DNA from: Diadema setosum
Taxonomy: Eukaryota; Echinodermata; Echinoidea; Diadematoida; Diadematidae
Direction of reading: 5' to 3'
Assembly: GCF_964275005.1 (NCBI RefSeq)
Contig: NC_092705.1
Span: 15,961,385 to 16,025,384, forward strand
Length of the DNA stretch: 64,000 nucleotides
The position numbers and the translations under genes are program-made. Shown here in pieces: positions 34,001 to 44,516 of this stretch (positions are counted from its first letter, which is position 1; the number at the start of each line of letters is the position of its first letter). The notes beneath the pieces were generated by a model. The model was not told the DNA's origin, made no database searches, and saw nothing but the letters and a program-made list of their open reading frames with translations.

Positions 34001-36409
34001 ACTAACTTCATAATGTCGTCTCATTTCCATCATTGTCATCCTCCTGGTAGGTCGTGGTGGGATGATGTCCAGGGCCAGCTGATGCCCACCATCGAGACTC
34101 CGGTGAAGGGCAAGCTGCGTAAGCTAACCCTGCCAGAGGATTTCCCCAACCCCCGTGTAGCTGACGCCTACCTCTCCCCAATGGTGGACGAGTCGGAGGA
34201 CCCCTTTGAGTGGGGTGTACCAGATCTTGACCTCATCAGGGAATATCCTTTTTTAACCCATGATGTATGATAAAATTCAATGAATATCATCCCTTGGCTG
34301 ATAATACCTTGTATCTAAAAAAACAAAAACAAAAACAAAAACAAAAATGAAATTTTTGGAGGGCAGTAAACTTTTCAATTTTTGCAACATTTTTCCAAAA
34401 CAGCAACAATTGCCCATATACTTAATTTCTCACTTACACACAGGTAAGTTATAGCAATCAGGAATCTATGATGATGCCCAGTAAGTTGAAAACTTGTAGA
34501 GGGCCATTCAAAGGATTCAATCCTGAGCCTTCGGAGTTCCATGTGATGTATCTACAGGATGATCAGTTTATGCAATCTGGATTAAATTTGTTATGTTCCT
34601 GTTTCCAGTGATCATTGAGTTTATAATAAACTATTTTATCTCACTTCATGCAGCTGGTATGACTCAGTGCATGGTATCATGTAGGCTTATTATATTATGC
34701 TGATGAGAGAGACAAATGTATATGTACTCAATTTCAACCTTGACCTGACCTTTGACACGTTTGCCCGCGAGCGGATGGGATGGCAGAAGTCAAAGGTTGA
34801 TGAGACCCTGCTACCGGTGTTGAAAAGACTCAACGAGAAGCAGGTACTATGTCACTTAATCCTTCTTGCCTGCCACTGACCCTTCAGTCATTTGCCTCCA
34901 TATTTTACATATGTACACAAGTTTGTACACAGACATACACTGTATTATAAACCTAGATACCTTCATTCCCAAATGTTAATTTAGTGAGTCTATTGTTCCA
35001 GAGCCCTGATCGGATGACAAGATTAAATGCTATTGTGTCAATATGATAGTTGTCAGATAGTGAAAATCTTTTTTTTTTTTTCCAGCTGTCACTCCTTTTT
35101 GTACATGTATTTTGTTACAAGAATAAGAAACTTTAAAAGACTGTATTTGGCATTAACAAATGCCAAGAGTTAACTAGAAATAGAGGGCGGCATCATTAAT
35201 TTAGTCCTGGTTTCAGGTTTGACATATTGTACTTGAATTTTAAAACACTTTAGTAGGGACATATTTCACTTTCAAACATTTTATCAATTATTGCATACAA
35301 ATTTTGATATTTTTTTTCCCTCCCAATTCTTGTCACGTTATAAGAGAATATATGATCTCCTGGGTTACTTAAGAGTGCTTATAAGCACTTTTTAAGCATA
35401 TTTTATGTAGGTGCTATTATGACTATCAGTTAGTTTGTACCAATTTATGAAAAAGTCATCATATCCTTCCTAGCAGAGTTACTTATTTGATACTGAGCCC
35501 TAAATATATATTTTTCTTTTTGTGATTATAGTCTTGTATCATGCAACACATATTCTTTTTGTTCCTTTTCTTTTCTTTTTTGATTTCATTCTGCCAATAA
35601 ATCACGACCAACAGGCCCAAACAAAGATTACAAGTTTTTTCATTGGTGGCCATGGCGGACTCCGTAAGAAGATCGCAAGCAAGCGTATGCAGCAGGTGCT
35701 TCGACAGATGGGACGGACAGACAGCAAAGATGACAGAGAGACGAAGGATCAAGAGGAGAAGGTGACACAGAAGATCAAAAGGACTAAGAAAAAGACTAAG
35801 AAGAGACTGTTGAAGGGAAGCAAAGTTGATGCTACTTCGAAGAGGAGAAAAGTAAGATTGGATGAAAGAGACAAATTTAAAAAGGGTGAAGACAAAGATT
35901 CAGGAATTTTGTCAAATAGAGACAGCGTTGAGAGTGACAGTGAGACTGATGAAAAAGATAAGGCATATCAGAGGGGTGACATATCGGAAGAAAAGTTTAT
36001 CATTGAGGGAAATTCTAATGTGGTATCAACCAGGAGAGGCAGAGCGAGGGCTCAAGTGAATTACGATGAAGGTTCCGACGTGGACGACGACATTCCCGAC
36101 GAGGCCCTCATCGCCATCGCGGACAAGTTTGAGAACCCGCACAGCAACCACTTCACGAGTGAGCTCAGGAATAGCGGGGTGCAACGTAGGGTCGTGAAGC
36201 ATGCCAAGGTCCCGCAGACAGAAGATGATGCTGTGACTGGTAGCAGGTGGAAGAAGCTGCCAGAGATCGGGCAGAGGGGGAGACCGAGAGGGAAGGGGAA
36301 GGGGCAAAAGGACGGTGTAAGGTCCAAGAAGGGTAAAGCCTTGCTGAAGAAGGGACCAGTAGTTCCTGCGGGACCCAACCTCTCTTCCAGCGGGAGTGAC
36401 TCTGACTGA
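21923..36409 (+). CDS. ERCC5: DNA repair endonuclease XPG, complete, 15 coding exons, 1215 codons
   Basis: Structure-specific nuclease of nucleotide-excision repair, which cuts 3' of the lesion within the TFIIH-opened bubble. Exons: 21923-22010, 22730-22896, 23472-23587, 24816-24923, 25459-25675, 26661-26810, 27508-28576, 29336-29438, 30092-30170, 31023-31142, 32136-32349, 33212-33356, 34051-34242, 34759-34843, 35615-36409. All phases agree. The XPG-N domain (residues 1-95) starts [10 protein letters not shown] and has D30 and D74 (FVFDG). A long acidic spacer follows. The XPG-I domain starts near 740 with E755 and E757 (QEAEAQCA) and D776/D778, then GSDYT (D827) and a helix-hairpin-helix. 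A PIP box (QTKITSFF, 953-960) and a basic tail end it. Human XPG is about 1186 residues, so length fits. The start is the only ATG giving the invariant N-terminus; the mature Gly2 is essential in this family. Confidence 0.96.
22011..22729 (+). other. ERCC5 intron 1, U12-type AT-AC intron
   Basis: The donor is ATATCCTT (22011-22018), a perfect minor-spliceosome match. A branch-like TTTCCTTGAC lies at 22704-22713 with its adenosine at 22712, and the intron ends CGTAC at 22729, 17 bases on. Using AT-AC borders restores the conserved [11 protein letters not shown] peptide; no GT-AG choice does. Confidence 0.93.
22730..22896 (+). CDS. ERCC5: ERCC5 exon 2, nuclease N domain
   Basis: It encodes [20 protein letters not shown], then [19 protein letters not shown] and [21 protein letters not shown] carries the catalytic aspartate equivalent to human D77. 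It ends in phase 0 at CTG|GTAAGA. Confidence 0.95.
23472..23587 (+). CDS. ERCC5: ERCC5 exon 3, end of N domain
   Basis: The acceptor is ACCATCAG and the donor GG|GTAAGG. It encodes [20 protein letters not shown] and then [19 protein letters not shown]. The basic start and the KTFL/NFL-type helix match the segment after FVFDG in vertebrate XPG. Confidence 0.93.
23621..23806. repeat. TGTAAAAGTGGA family, copy 3
   Basis: GAGTAATTTTTCGCGCTCAG, TTTTTATTCTGCGGAAT, GAAATGCATGAAAATTTCC and ACATTTACAGTA follow in family order. In ERCC5 intron 3. Confidence 0.75.
24419..24694. repeat. fold-back element carrying a histone-type 3' stem-loop
   Basis: Arms of about 50 bases (GGTGGTAGAAGGCTTAATGG...CTAGGGTATGT and its inverse) enclose three copies, one inverted, of CCCTTGAGAACGGCGAGAAC-ATGCTTGCC. 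At 24624-24639 GGCCCTTTTCAGGGCC is a canonical histone mRNA stem-loop, followed by CTAGAAAGAA at 24651. TATTCATAGTTGA occurs on both sides (24374-24386 and 24695-24707). It lies in ERCC5 intron 3. Confidence 0.8.
24816..24923 (+). CDS. ERCC5: ERCC5 exon 4
   Basis: The acceptor is CTTACCAG and the donor GG|GTAAGA. It encodes [20 protein letters not shown] and [22 protein letters not shown] aligns with the YVLPPL motif of human XPG. A fold-back repeat ends about 120 bases upstream. Confidence 0.92.
25459..25675 (+). CDS. ERCC5: ERCC5 exon 5, acidic spacer with SFLSLPVEV motif
   Basis: The acceptor is TTCTTTCAG and the donor CAG|GTCGGT. It is acidic at the start ([20 protein letters not shown]) and then reads [20 protein letters not shown]. 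This matches the human SEDFSSLPPEVKHEILTDM segment, a region that in human XPG has been linked to TFIIH p62 binding. Confidence 0.93.
25795..25937. repeat. degenerate copy of the GGGCCCATTTCATAAAG family
   Basis: GAAAGTTGCTCTGATAGCAA, GTCATTGTAATGGCAA, CTTCCTGATTCGC, GTTGCTATTCCAG and TTATGAAATGGAGCTC follow the same order as 59846-60003. In ERCC5 intron 5. Confidence 0.65.
26215..26412. repeat. AGT/ATA/AAT-rich low-complexity tract
   Basis: Runs of AGTAGT, AACAAC and ATAATGAT in ERCC5 intron 5. Open frames across it are artefacts of simple sequence. Its right end holds a small AT-rich palindrome near 26380-26416. Confidence 0.7.
26661..26810 (+). CDS. ERCC5: ERCC5 exon 6
   Basis: The acceptor is CCTTTGCAG and the donor CAG|GTGAGC. 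It encodes [20 protein letters not shown] and then [14 protein letters not shown]. It matches the vertebrate DFSQYQLKGLLKKN...HVQKEM helix. Confidence 0.93.
26865..27035. repeat. TGTAAAAGTGGA family, decayed copy 4
   Basis: CTAAAAGTGGAAATTTT marks one end; ATTCTGCAGAATGGAAAACA and CAAACTTCATCTTAC match the family interior in inverse orientation. It lies 55 bases past ERCC5 exon 6. Confidence 0.5.
27508..28576 (+). CDS. ERCC5: ERCC5 exon 7, large acidic spacer exon
   Basis: It starts [20 protein letters not shown], matching the conserved SEDTSHYILIKG block, then turns into a long Glu/Asp/Ser/Lys-rich disordered region (residues 283-639) typical of the XPG spacer that contacts TFIIH. Three hydrophobic-acidic patches look like SUMO-interaction motifs (residues 475-478, 495-499, 554-557). 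The donor AATG|GTGAGA at 28577 keeps phase with exon 8. The frame stays open 59 bases further, but that is intron read-through. Confidence 0.92.
29336..29438 (+). CDS. ERCC5: ERCC5 exon 8, DDFLEV acidic-hydrophobic motif
   Basis: The acceptor is AATCTTCAG and the donor CA|GTAAGT. It encodes [20 protein letters not shown] and an acidic end. DDFLEV resembles the human DGSFIEV motif in the second TFIIH-p62-binding part of XPG. Confidence 0.88.
30092..30170 (+). CDS. ERCC5: ERCC5 exon 9
   Basis: The acceptor is TTCTCACAG and the donor TTG|GTAAGA. It encodes [20 protein letters not shown] and WLGADL, matching the EWQDINLEEL part just before the I domain. Confidence 0.9.
30621..30801. repeat. mariner-like MITE, TACAGTCAAACCTGTC termini
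   Basis: TACAGTCAAACCTGTCAATA at the left and GACAAGTTTGACTGTA at the right are inverted, bounded by TA. Inner GTGGCCGTTATAGGCGGG is typical of this widespread type. In ERCC5 intron 9. Confidence 0.8.
31023..31142 (+). CDS. ERCC5: ERCC5 exon 10, charged helix before the I domain
   Basis: The acceptor is TTTTTCCAG and the donor AAG|GTACAG. It encodes [39 protein letters not shown]. It corresponds to the helix leading into the catalytic half. A dispersed repeat starts 26 bases past its donor. Confidence 0.93.
31169..31455. repeat. dispersed repeat, CCTCCGCCAAGTGAGGAGG hairpin start
   Basis: It opens with ACCTCCGCCAAGTGAGGAGG, then GTTATGTTTTCATTACCG, GTTTGTTTGTCTGTGTGC and AAAATAACTCAAAAAGTT. 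This is a multicopy sequence I recognise from marine invertebrates. It starts 26 bases after ERCC5 exon 10. Confidence 0.7.
32136..32349 (+). CDS. ERCC5: ERCC5 exon 11, catalytic I domain
   Basis: The acceptor is GATTCCCAG and the donor T|GTGAGT. It encodes [20 protein letters not shown], then [21 protein letters not shown]755, E757, D776 and D778 are the metal-binding acids of the FEN1/XPG family. All are present. Confidence 0.96.
33212..33356 (+). CDS. ERCC5: ERCC5 exon 12, GSDYT and helix-hairpin-helix
   Basis: It encodes [20 protein letters not shown], then [25 protein letters not shown] supplies a further catalytic aspartate (D827), and the [14 protein letters not shown] loop is the DNA-binding helix-hairpin-helix. 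The donor is AA|GTGAGT. Confidence 0.96.
34051..34242 (+). CDS. ERCC5: ERCC5 exon 13
   Basis: The acceptor is CTCCTGGTAG. It encodes [20 protein letters not shown], then [20 protein letters not shown] and [12 protein letters not shown]. It matches the vertebrate WW..., FPNP.VAEAYL.P and WG.PDLD.IRE blocks. It ends in GA followed by ATATCCTT, a second U12 donor. Confidence 0.95.
34243..34758 (+). other. ERCC5 intron 13, second U12-type AT-AC intron
   Basis: The donor is ATATCCTTTT (34243-34252). The intron ends GACAC at 34758. A CCTTGAC branch-like motif lies at 34738-34744, its adenosine 15 bases before the end. AT-AC borders give [10 protein letters not shown], aligning residue for residue with vertebrate REFCQRYFGW. 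The branch match is weaker than in intron 1. Confidence 0.9.
34759..34843 (+). CDS. ERCC5: ERCC5 exon 14
   Basis: It encodes [20 protein letters not shown] and LKRLNEKQ, matching the FGWNRTKTDESLFPVLKQL block that closes the nuclease fold. The donor is CAG|GTACTA. Confidence 0.93.
35615..36409 (+). CDS. ERCC5: ERCC5 exon 15, PIP box and basic C-terminal tail
   Basis: The acceptor is GACCAACAG. It begins [20 protein letters not shown]: QxxIxxFF is a canonical PCNA-interacting PIP box. A Lys/Arg-rich tail with several nuclear-localisation-type clusters ([21 protein letters not shown]) alternates with acidic runs. It ends GSDSD at TGA 36407-36409. Beyond the PIP box the tail is poorly conserved, as in other species. 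Confidence 0.95.
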   Translation, partial: AQTKITSFFIGGHGGLRKKIASKRMQQVLRQMGRTDSKDDRETKDQEEKVTQKIKRTKKKTKKRLLKGSKVDATSKRRKVRLDERDKFKKGEDKDSGILSNRDSVESDSETDEKDKAYQRGDISEEKFIIEGNSNVVSTRRGRARAQVNYDEGSDVDDDIPDEALIAIADKFENPHSNHFTSELRNSGVQRRVVKHAKVPQTEDDAVTGSRWKKLPEIGQRGRPRGKGKGQKDGVRSKKGKALLKKGPVVPAGPNLSSSGSDSD

Positions 36410-36950
36410 TCATTTGAGAAATGCTGAATTCATATGACTCCCATCATTAATGTTAAAGTGCAATTCCATACCAGTTTCAAGTTGGCTGTGATACATAGAG
36501 TAAAATCACATGAACTGAATGGTTTCGTCAATATGTGACCTGAATAAGGAAGTTGTTGAATTTTACGGTTCCCCATGCTTTCACAAATCAAGTCAGATAT
36601 ATATTAGTCGCAAGAACATCATCAAAGTGGCAGAGGTAATGTTATCACTTCGCAAGTCTACTTTTGATCTCTGCCCAATTCTGTGCTGAATTTCACTTTT
36701 CAATGTGAAATCGATAAGAAATGCTTGTATCCCTTGCATTGTATTATTGTGGTCTTGAAATAATCTAAGAATGGTGACTTTAAAAGGCATAATTTACCAT
36801 TTGCAGATAAAACAAAAACCCAGCATAAGTACTTCAAAATAGTTCTAAAATGTGAGTTAGGGATAGAAACAACCAATGTAAAAATTTGAACCAGTTTAAT
36901 CAATGTTAAGTATTGTTAAGTATACAAAATGTGAACAATAAAAATGTTTC
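36410..36950 (+). other. ERCC5 3' untranslated region with poly(A) signal
   Basis: AT-rich sequence after the stop codon. The first clear AATAAA is at 36937-36942, about 530 bases downstream, and is the likely poly(A) signal. The true end could be further on. Confidence 0.45.
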
Positions 36951-39027
36951 CAGACTTGACCGTTTACAGATATAGTTTAATGAGAAAAATAGTGGTATCT
37001 CCATATATTTTAGGCTTTATTGCAAAAATTTTCTGTGGTAGGATGTTTTTTTATACAACTGACCTACACCTATGCATCAAAATGATATCCTAAACACTTT
37101 TTAAATTACTGCTCCCAAAGGTGAATAGGACATTTAAGAGAAGAGAGGTAGCAGTTGCAAAATCGTTGACCCCAAAAACTTGATTTTAATCATTTACATT
37201 GTATTTGTGTACAAACCAGAATTGTTGGGTGATGACATCATATTTCTTCCGTTTTTGTTTTTTTTTTTTTTTGTAAGTGCTTGTGTGTGGTGAAAAAAAA
37301 AATATCTATCCCTGTTTGGTAAAAAGGTGTGAAGTTTTAAAATGCCTTATTTTTGTCCAATTTGTGATGAAATTTTCACTACTGTATTCTGTTCATTAGA
37401 TTCCACTCATTCCATTAAAATCAGCTTAAAGCATGGTGTAAAATTGCACTATCTCTGAACAAAGTACAATGTAGGTCATGATTAGATTGGTACGTGAGGA
37501 TAATGTTGGTGCAAATGTACCTGTTGTTTGTATTATTACTTTTGATTCCTGTGAACAAAAATTCTCAGGCTCTTTCTTATGTTTGGTTCAATTAAAGAGC
37601 AGTACTTACAGAGTGTCAAATTCTTTGAGGAAATACTCGGGGTTAGATTTTTAAAAGATGGAAGGAACAGGGAAAGGAATCAAGAGTGTATTAGTCTTTT
37701 CAGCTGGTTTGTGGCATCAAAATGATTGGCAGTATGTTGCTCTATTAATAACAGCAAGCAAGATTTTATATGGTAACAGCAGTACTTCTCAAAGTTGATT
37801 TAAAAAAAAAAAAACAGTTAAAAAAGTTAGAAGGTTCATATTCGAGTGATTGTATTGGATTGACATGTAGTGCTTTGAAAATTTGACCAAAGATCCGCAA
37901 GAGCAATGGTAAAGAAAGTATGCTTGAAATATGATGCAACAAAGAAAATGTAGTGCAAGTTCCGTAGATTCTCCAAGTACTACTTGCCAAGTTCTTGATC
38001 CATTTTGTTCAGGTAAAGACATGCTTTAATCATAGAATGTGCGGGCAATGTGCGGAAGTATTCGTTCGTGTCAAAGACATTTTTTACTGTTGGGTAAACA
38101 GTGACTAATATCCTCAATTGATATTCAGGTTTAGCAGAAGCCATTGAACAAACATCATTAGTGATATATCAGCACTTGACCGTATAATATTGGAGGTAGT
38201 GTGAAAAGTGTAGTCAGCGTATTTCTTCAGCTTTATTCTTTAGTTTCTACGTATGTATGTGTGACTATGTAATGGATTATTTATTTCTGTTACGCAGTGC
38301 AGATTATACAATAGGCCTAGTCAAATTGAATTAGATTGGCAATACTATTTGATTTGTGTGCATGCTTTCACTGACACAGAAGATAAATGTCATTTTACTG
38401 AAATAATATTTTTCAACAGAAACATGATGAAAAAAAAAAAATTGTTTTAGAGTTCTGATATGTGTGGTCAAATTTCCTGGAGAAATATAAACCTTTGAAG
38501 TGTAAGAATGATGAGTATATTTCCTGGATGCCTTTTTATAACACAGAGTATTATGCTATCTATCTCATACCTATTTCTATCCATCAACTACAGTATCCAC
38601 ACTGTATGTTTTTGTCCTCTCACATTAGTTCGGAAAAAGAATAATAAATCAATTCATAGTTCTTCCAATTTTGTTGTGTGCTGCATCTTGACAGAAGATA
38701 TACTGTGATTGCAATAGAATTTGTTGTATTCTACACACACACGCACACACACACACACACATATGTGTGTGTGTGTGTATAGAGAAAGAAGTGCGATGTT
38801 ATATAGCGCAATGTCGTACTGTATAATATAATAGTAATACCAATCTTTTGAAATATTACCTTTACACAAATCAATCATTTACTTCAACACAAAAATACAA
38901 TCTAACATCATCTCATCAACAGAAACATATTACATTATGTATCGTACATCAAATGAAAACATGAATTCAATTCCTGTAGCAAACTTCTGAAAATAATAAT
39001 CATACTTTGCCGTCATTTTAAGCATGT

Positions 39028-39064
<37 letters not shown>

Positions 39065-39954
39065 GTAAATCCTCTTAATGTGTCACAGAGTCCCATATAT
39101 CCTGATTTGACAGTGAATTTACAATACAATCATGAAGAATAATGAATTGAATGCATTTGCAGTACATTAATGAGGAAATAATTATGTTCTCTTCCAGCGA
39201 TCAGAATGATGATCATAGCAATCATTCTCATATACAACGTACTTATTTCAGTTAGCGATATTAGATACGTTGCTTTCCTTGTTATTTGACATGGGGACCA
39301 AAAGCAACAAAGGCCGGGGTAACATACGATCACGACTAGGAAAGTACACTGTAAATGTACTATATTATATTGCCGTGGAGAAACACGAGATGGCGCTGTC
39401 CATTGAACTGAACCAGAGCCTTCTATTACAAGGCTCTGATCTGAACCAGTCTTCTACTGAATTATCGTTATTATACACTATAGTTGTTCTCATATGTAGT
39501 TATAATAAGATTATTACCAAAGGCCGTATAAGTGCCTCATTAATTGTTCAAAATCCTTGCCGAGAATACCTCTGTGGAGTACTCCCTGCACGTAAGGGAA
39601 TAATCAGCAAATTTCATGGACACCTATTTTACCGAGTTATAAGATTTGTAGATCCCTTGATTAACCACCACAAATCTCTTTAGACCATGTAGTATTTTGT
39701 CCACGAGTTTCCCTCCTTCTTCTGTGAAACCATAAAATGAATACTAGTACATTGTATGCCAAGGATGGGCTCTCGTAATGTAAAGCTGACATTCAACAAA
39801 GTGTAAACGCTAAGCTCTGAAGTTTTTTTCACCGGCAGTAACCTGGCGTCGAAGGACTCGTCACGCAATAGCACCTTGGTTACCAAAGAGCAATGAAGAG
39901 AGCGCATCAGTTGCCGTTGCAGGCCTGGTAAACGCTCTATTCTTTTGCCCTGTG
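36950..39954. other. intergenic, AT-rich, no gene recognised
   Basis: Between ERCC5 and the hAT-like element. It holds A/T runs, a CA/TG microsatellite with a central ATATGTG (38731-38780), a TG run (39030-39062), and a short inverted repeat around 39405-39450 (CTGAACCAGAGCC...GGCTCTGATCTGAACCAG). The 137-codon open frame at 39270-39683 matches nothing I know. Confidence 0.5.
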
Positions 39955-40014
39955 CAATGGCGGAGCAAGGAATTCCGTAAAAGGGGGGGGGGGGGGGGTT
40001 GGTGGGCAAAAAAA

Positions 40015-40067
<53 letters not shown>

Positions 40068-40232
40068 TTCTGGTGCCACTTCCGGGTTTAGCAGCTGACA
40101 AGCAAAAGAAAGGGAGGCCGCGCATGACAGAGGCTGTAACGCTGACAAGGGAAAAAAGGGGGTGGGCTCCCGTACGTGCAATACTTTTTTTTTTTTCGTT
40201 TCTCGTGCCAGTTCCAGGTTTCATGAGCTGAC

Positions 40233-40268
<36 letters not shown>

Positions 40269-40387
40269 TTCAGCCCAATTTTCTGACACAGGCCCCCCTT
40301 TTCATTTGGTTCTTTTTACTTCTTTTATTTTTCATACAATTTAAAAGGGCCACGCACCGGGCGCCCCCACCCCCCCGATCCGCCACT
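39955..40387. mobile_element. hAT-like non-autonomous element, simple-repeat expanded
   Basis: It starts CAATGGCGGAGCAAGGAATT and ends GATCCGCCACT, the inverted GTGGCGGA(T)C form of hAT ends. It contains G, A and TA runs and two copies of a TCTGGTGCCACTTCCGGGTT-like block (40068 and 40200). No transposase. Related to 18637-18798. Confidence 0.7.
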
Positions 40388-43300
40388 ACGATGTATCCCT
40401 TATTGAAGAGAAGCAGTACACCTCCCTGTGGCTCCTTATTGGGTCTCGAGCTAGTCACTTTGAACGTGTTGAGTATTTCATGAATCGTCAAGAAGACCTG
40501 TCTCAGCTGTCAGCCCTTTTAGTCCTTTTGTGTACAATGTGTCGCTCGTTGTTATTTTTTTTTTCGGATTGTACACAATAAAAAGTTGTAATCCTGGCAA
40601 ACTCGTACAAGACAGCAGTATTTTAATGTATTCATGATGACAATGATGCAGGAACTCATAAATTCGATTCAATCAAGATAATCATTTTACCGTAGCTCTC
40701 TTTATTTGCGGAGAATGAAAATCGCAAAAACCGCCCCTAGCTACTCGGGTGTTCCTATTTTTCTTCTGTTCTCTTTTTTGATACTTCACTCTTAAATTCA
40801 AGTTGTTATCAACTCCTTTGTATGGTCAATCTGGTACATTTTTTCCTAAAGCAAAATCGCATATAAGCAGTTTTTGCCTTGTCTCATTTAGTTCGTTTCT
40901 TTGTGTTTGATTCATCTATTTGTGCGATGATGTTAGTTTGGTTGTTGCGGATTGGTCACTGGCATGTATTGACTGTCCCAAAATAACTTGTTTTTCTTTT
41001 ATCTTATTATGGAACGGTCTTCAGGAACTGCTTGCGTGTAAGTTAAGTCTTTACACACGAGTTTTATTTATTGTAGTTAACTTTCAAAAGGACTTTGCAT
41101 TGTCTACAGCCTTGTTGATCCGCCTGTATGATAAATCCATACAGCAAGAAAGTGTCGCATTTTCATCACTTAGATGTCACAGCCGCAGAAGTTTTTAAAC
41201 AGCAGATCTCGTCTAAACGCTCGAACCTGAGTGAAGAAACTAAACACCTGACCGATGTGGCCAGTCATTCAATTTCCGGCTGAAGAGTATGCTAAGTGGA
41301 CACCCGTTGTTAATCCACAGACATGAACATTAGATTGATTGGGCGTTTTAACTAATTGTTCCCTCCCTTTACTGCCAGACCCTACGGGGTTTCCCTAGAC
41401 CAAAATTCTTCTGTAATCCGAACTTTCTCTTCTCCCGTAGTCGCGATGTGGCCTTTGGATAAAGGAATATCGATTCTGTCAGAAAGACCATGGCATTCAA
41501 CCGTGCAAATCCGTTGTATCTCCCTCGTTAACTTGGGTTAAGAGGCAAGATCATACAAAGGCCTTCTCGCACGTTTCCCTAGTGACCCGTTCAATGGCGA
41601 GTCGGTCTACTTTCTTCCTCCACATTACTTTGTGGCCGAGCGCAAGTGTGGTAAAAAAGTGACCCCATTTGAAGATCACAACAGCTGTAACGTTCATTAA
41701 AACACCATCATTTATCAGTTACAGACTAGCAAACATTATTTTTTCGAAGGTTGCAATCCTATATTAATTTTGCTCGAGATGTCACATTTTATTTTGTTTT
41801 GTCATTCTAACTTACCGTCATCAAGGGTTGATGCCACCTTCAACAAAATTGATAATTATATCTATGAAGTGTCTTGAAGCAGTCCACCCACAGAAAAAAA
41901 AAAAGAATGCTTGTTCCTCATAAAGGAGCGAAGACGGCCTATTACTCCTGCCATCAAACCCAAACATAAATATAAATGACAAATGTGTGTAAAAAAAAAA
42001 AAATCTAACTTCGTCATTGCATGAGTCCCGTATTGTAAGTTTCATTTATTGTTTCTGCAATGGTACAGATAGAAATAGAATCACTTTAGAAAATATAAGA
42101 ATTTATTTGTCATTGATCATAACTGTAACTATGTAGGCCTACAGGGGAGAATAATGTTTAAAAATTGTGACAGAAGACAGAGATAAACAAAGAAAATCAA
42201 ACTGCCACGGAGGAGGGTCCCCAGTAAGCAAAGCTTAATGTTTGGGGCGTATATACACAAAGAAACAAATAGTTTTCAGAGACTGTCGATGCACTTATTA
42301 CAACAAAACAACAAACTATTTCTCAAAATAAAACAATAATAAACATGTTCACAAGTGATGCTAAGAAAAAGAGAGGCATAGCGATATATCGTAGAGAATA
42401 ACAGAAAAAAAAAATATTTAGAAAAGTATATGAATATTCAAGACCGGAGAGGTTTTTTTTTTTTTTTTTTCAAACAAATTTTCATGCGCTTGAAGCTGTG
42501 TTTTAGCGTAAGAGGACGCCTAGGAGTGTGTTTAGTTCATCCAAATTCAAACTTTATATTGCTTTTAGAGTGCCAAAGCGATTACCACACACGGAAATGC
42601 AAGTACGGTGTACGGCGAAATCGCGTAGCAACCGTAACAGCACGGATCGATGGCTCAAAGCAATGCATGGAATACGCATGACAATAATCGTCTGCTATAG
42701 GTATCAGAGTTCAGTGGTTTCAACCAATGCAATAGCATGTGTGTATAGAGCATGAAAAAAGAACAAACACTGCAGGTGTTACCAGTACACGTTTAGCAAA
42801 CAGATCAGCGTACGCTTAACTTACACTCAGACTGTTTTTGTTTATGGTTTACATTGCCGTATTTATCACTTCGGAAAGTCCACAGTTTCTTTTGAGAACA
42901 TAGATAAAGATTGTGTTTTATCATTAGTCTTCTTTCGACCGTATACAATTGAGAATAAGGACTTTCCCAACGTGACGGAATTCAATGACCGAGTGTAATC
43001 GTGTGCGGATATAGCTACTTCCTGAACTTTCCTTCGTCGGCGCAGTCACTCTAATTGCCTATACATAAAGGGAAATGGCAGTGGTGGCATTAGTTTGAGA
43101 AAACGCGTATTCTTTGGAAAAGACCTCTTTGGGGAAAGGACATATATAACGCTGGTAAGTGTGTAGAACTTTGCCTCTTCCATGCAGTTCCGATCTCTTT
43201 TTGCAATACTGGTGATATTTTACTTTTTTTTTTTAACTTTTAAATTTTTGCAATTATCGTTGGTAAGATAGAAATTACATTTGTCTTGTATGTTTCACGT

Positions 43301-44516
43301 CCTTCTAAATGAGCGTTAAAACGTATACCTTACAACGTTTGAAAGCATGTGTGGTTTATACGAGGAAACCTAAGGTACAACTATGTCATGAATGAATATA
43401 ATAAGTGAAGTATACAATATCTATAACGCAGACAAAAAAGAGACCGACACCGGTCAGCTGGATGTATTGGACATATTGTTATAGGAGTTACATGGACTCG
43501 TAGAAATCGTGGATGATCGAGAAATGTGCAACATTACAGGCTGCATTACAGTGTTTGGGCATGTGAACATGTTTTAGAAATGGCAAACTTGGACCCTGCA
43601 CCTTGATCAGTTTATAGCACATTCTTATCGATTGCATCAAACATTGCACGTGCATGATGCTGAACATTGCACATAATACGTGGACCGAAAGAACGTTGAA
43701 GTTTGTACACAAATCTTCAAATCATTAGATTTTGTGTTATCATATTTTTTCTTGCAAAAATGCAAGATGCATATGAGAGTCCATCATGTCCATAATTTAC
43801 TCTTTTGTCAACTTTGTCGGTTGGTGGGCTGACGCCGGTATTTATAATGCAAGTTTTGTGTATAGAGATGTGAGGGAATCTTGCGATCTGGTCCTCTTGT
43901 AAACGTTGCATGTCGCTGTGATATTCAGCTATATACCTGAATCTATGGATACCTATATGGATGATTCTGAGCGCAGGCTGTAAGCCTCCATATTCAGATC
44001 CAGATTTGGTCCTTCTTGAAGTAAGCTGGGTCATGGCCAGATGGAGTGGCGTCAAACATAAACTTGATGGGTTCATCTTCCCAAAACTTATCTAAACCAA
44101 TTTCAAAGCTGTATAGACGCTGGGTGCATCTATTAAGTTATTTGGTATAGGTATTCCAGGGTTTCCTGATACGCATATAGAACAAGTTTCTTTTTGTAGT
44201 GGTATAGATTATGATCTCAAAATACGTAACTTTTTACTATGTCCTCTTGTGCATTTTGTTATCAAACATAAATCAAGCACTCTACCTTTTGGTCATATCT
44301 ATAAAATGACTAAAATGCTTCAATCATATCACCTCTTGCCCGAAGTTGAAAGTCCAAGATGCATCAATTTCTGTTCAGAAGACATAGCTCTTCACGTAGT
44401 GTTGTATAGTCTGCTTTCGACATTTTTTTTTTCAAATGAGGACTAAGATATATAATGAGATAAAACGCATGCACTCAGCTCCTTGACCTTGGTCGAAGTT
44501 GTTTTAATTCGATTAG
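40388..44516. other. intergenic, no gene recognised
   Basis: AT-rich sequence with scattered short frames that do not resemble proteins. Around 43130-43160, CATATATAACGCTG|GTAAGTGTG looks like a possible untranslated exon with a good donor, but no coding partner is evident. Nothing else stands out. Confidence 0.4.

Noticed and set aside
39270..39683. 137-codon open frame on the plus strand
   Set aside because: Composition is not protein-like, no motif is recognised, it includes a short inverted repeat, and no splice or promoter context supports it.
43080..43165. Possible untranslated exon ending CGCTG|GTAAGTGTG
   Set aside because: Only a donor-like site supports it, with no partner exon or promoter set.
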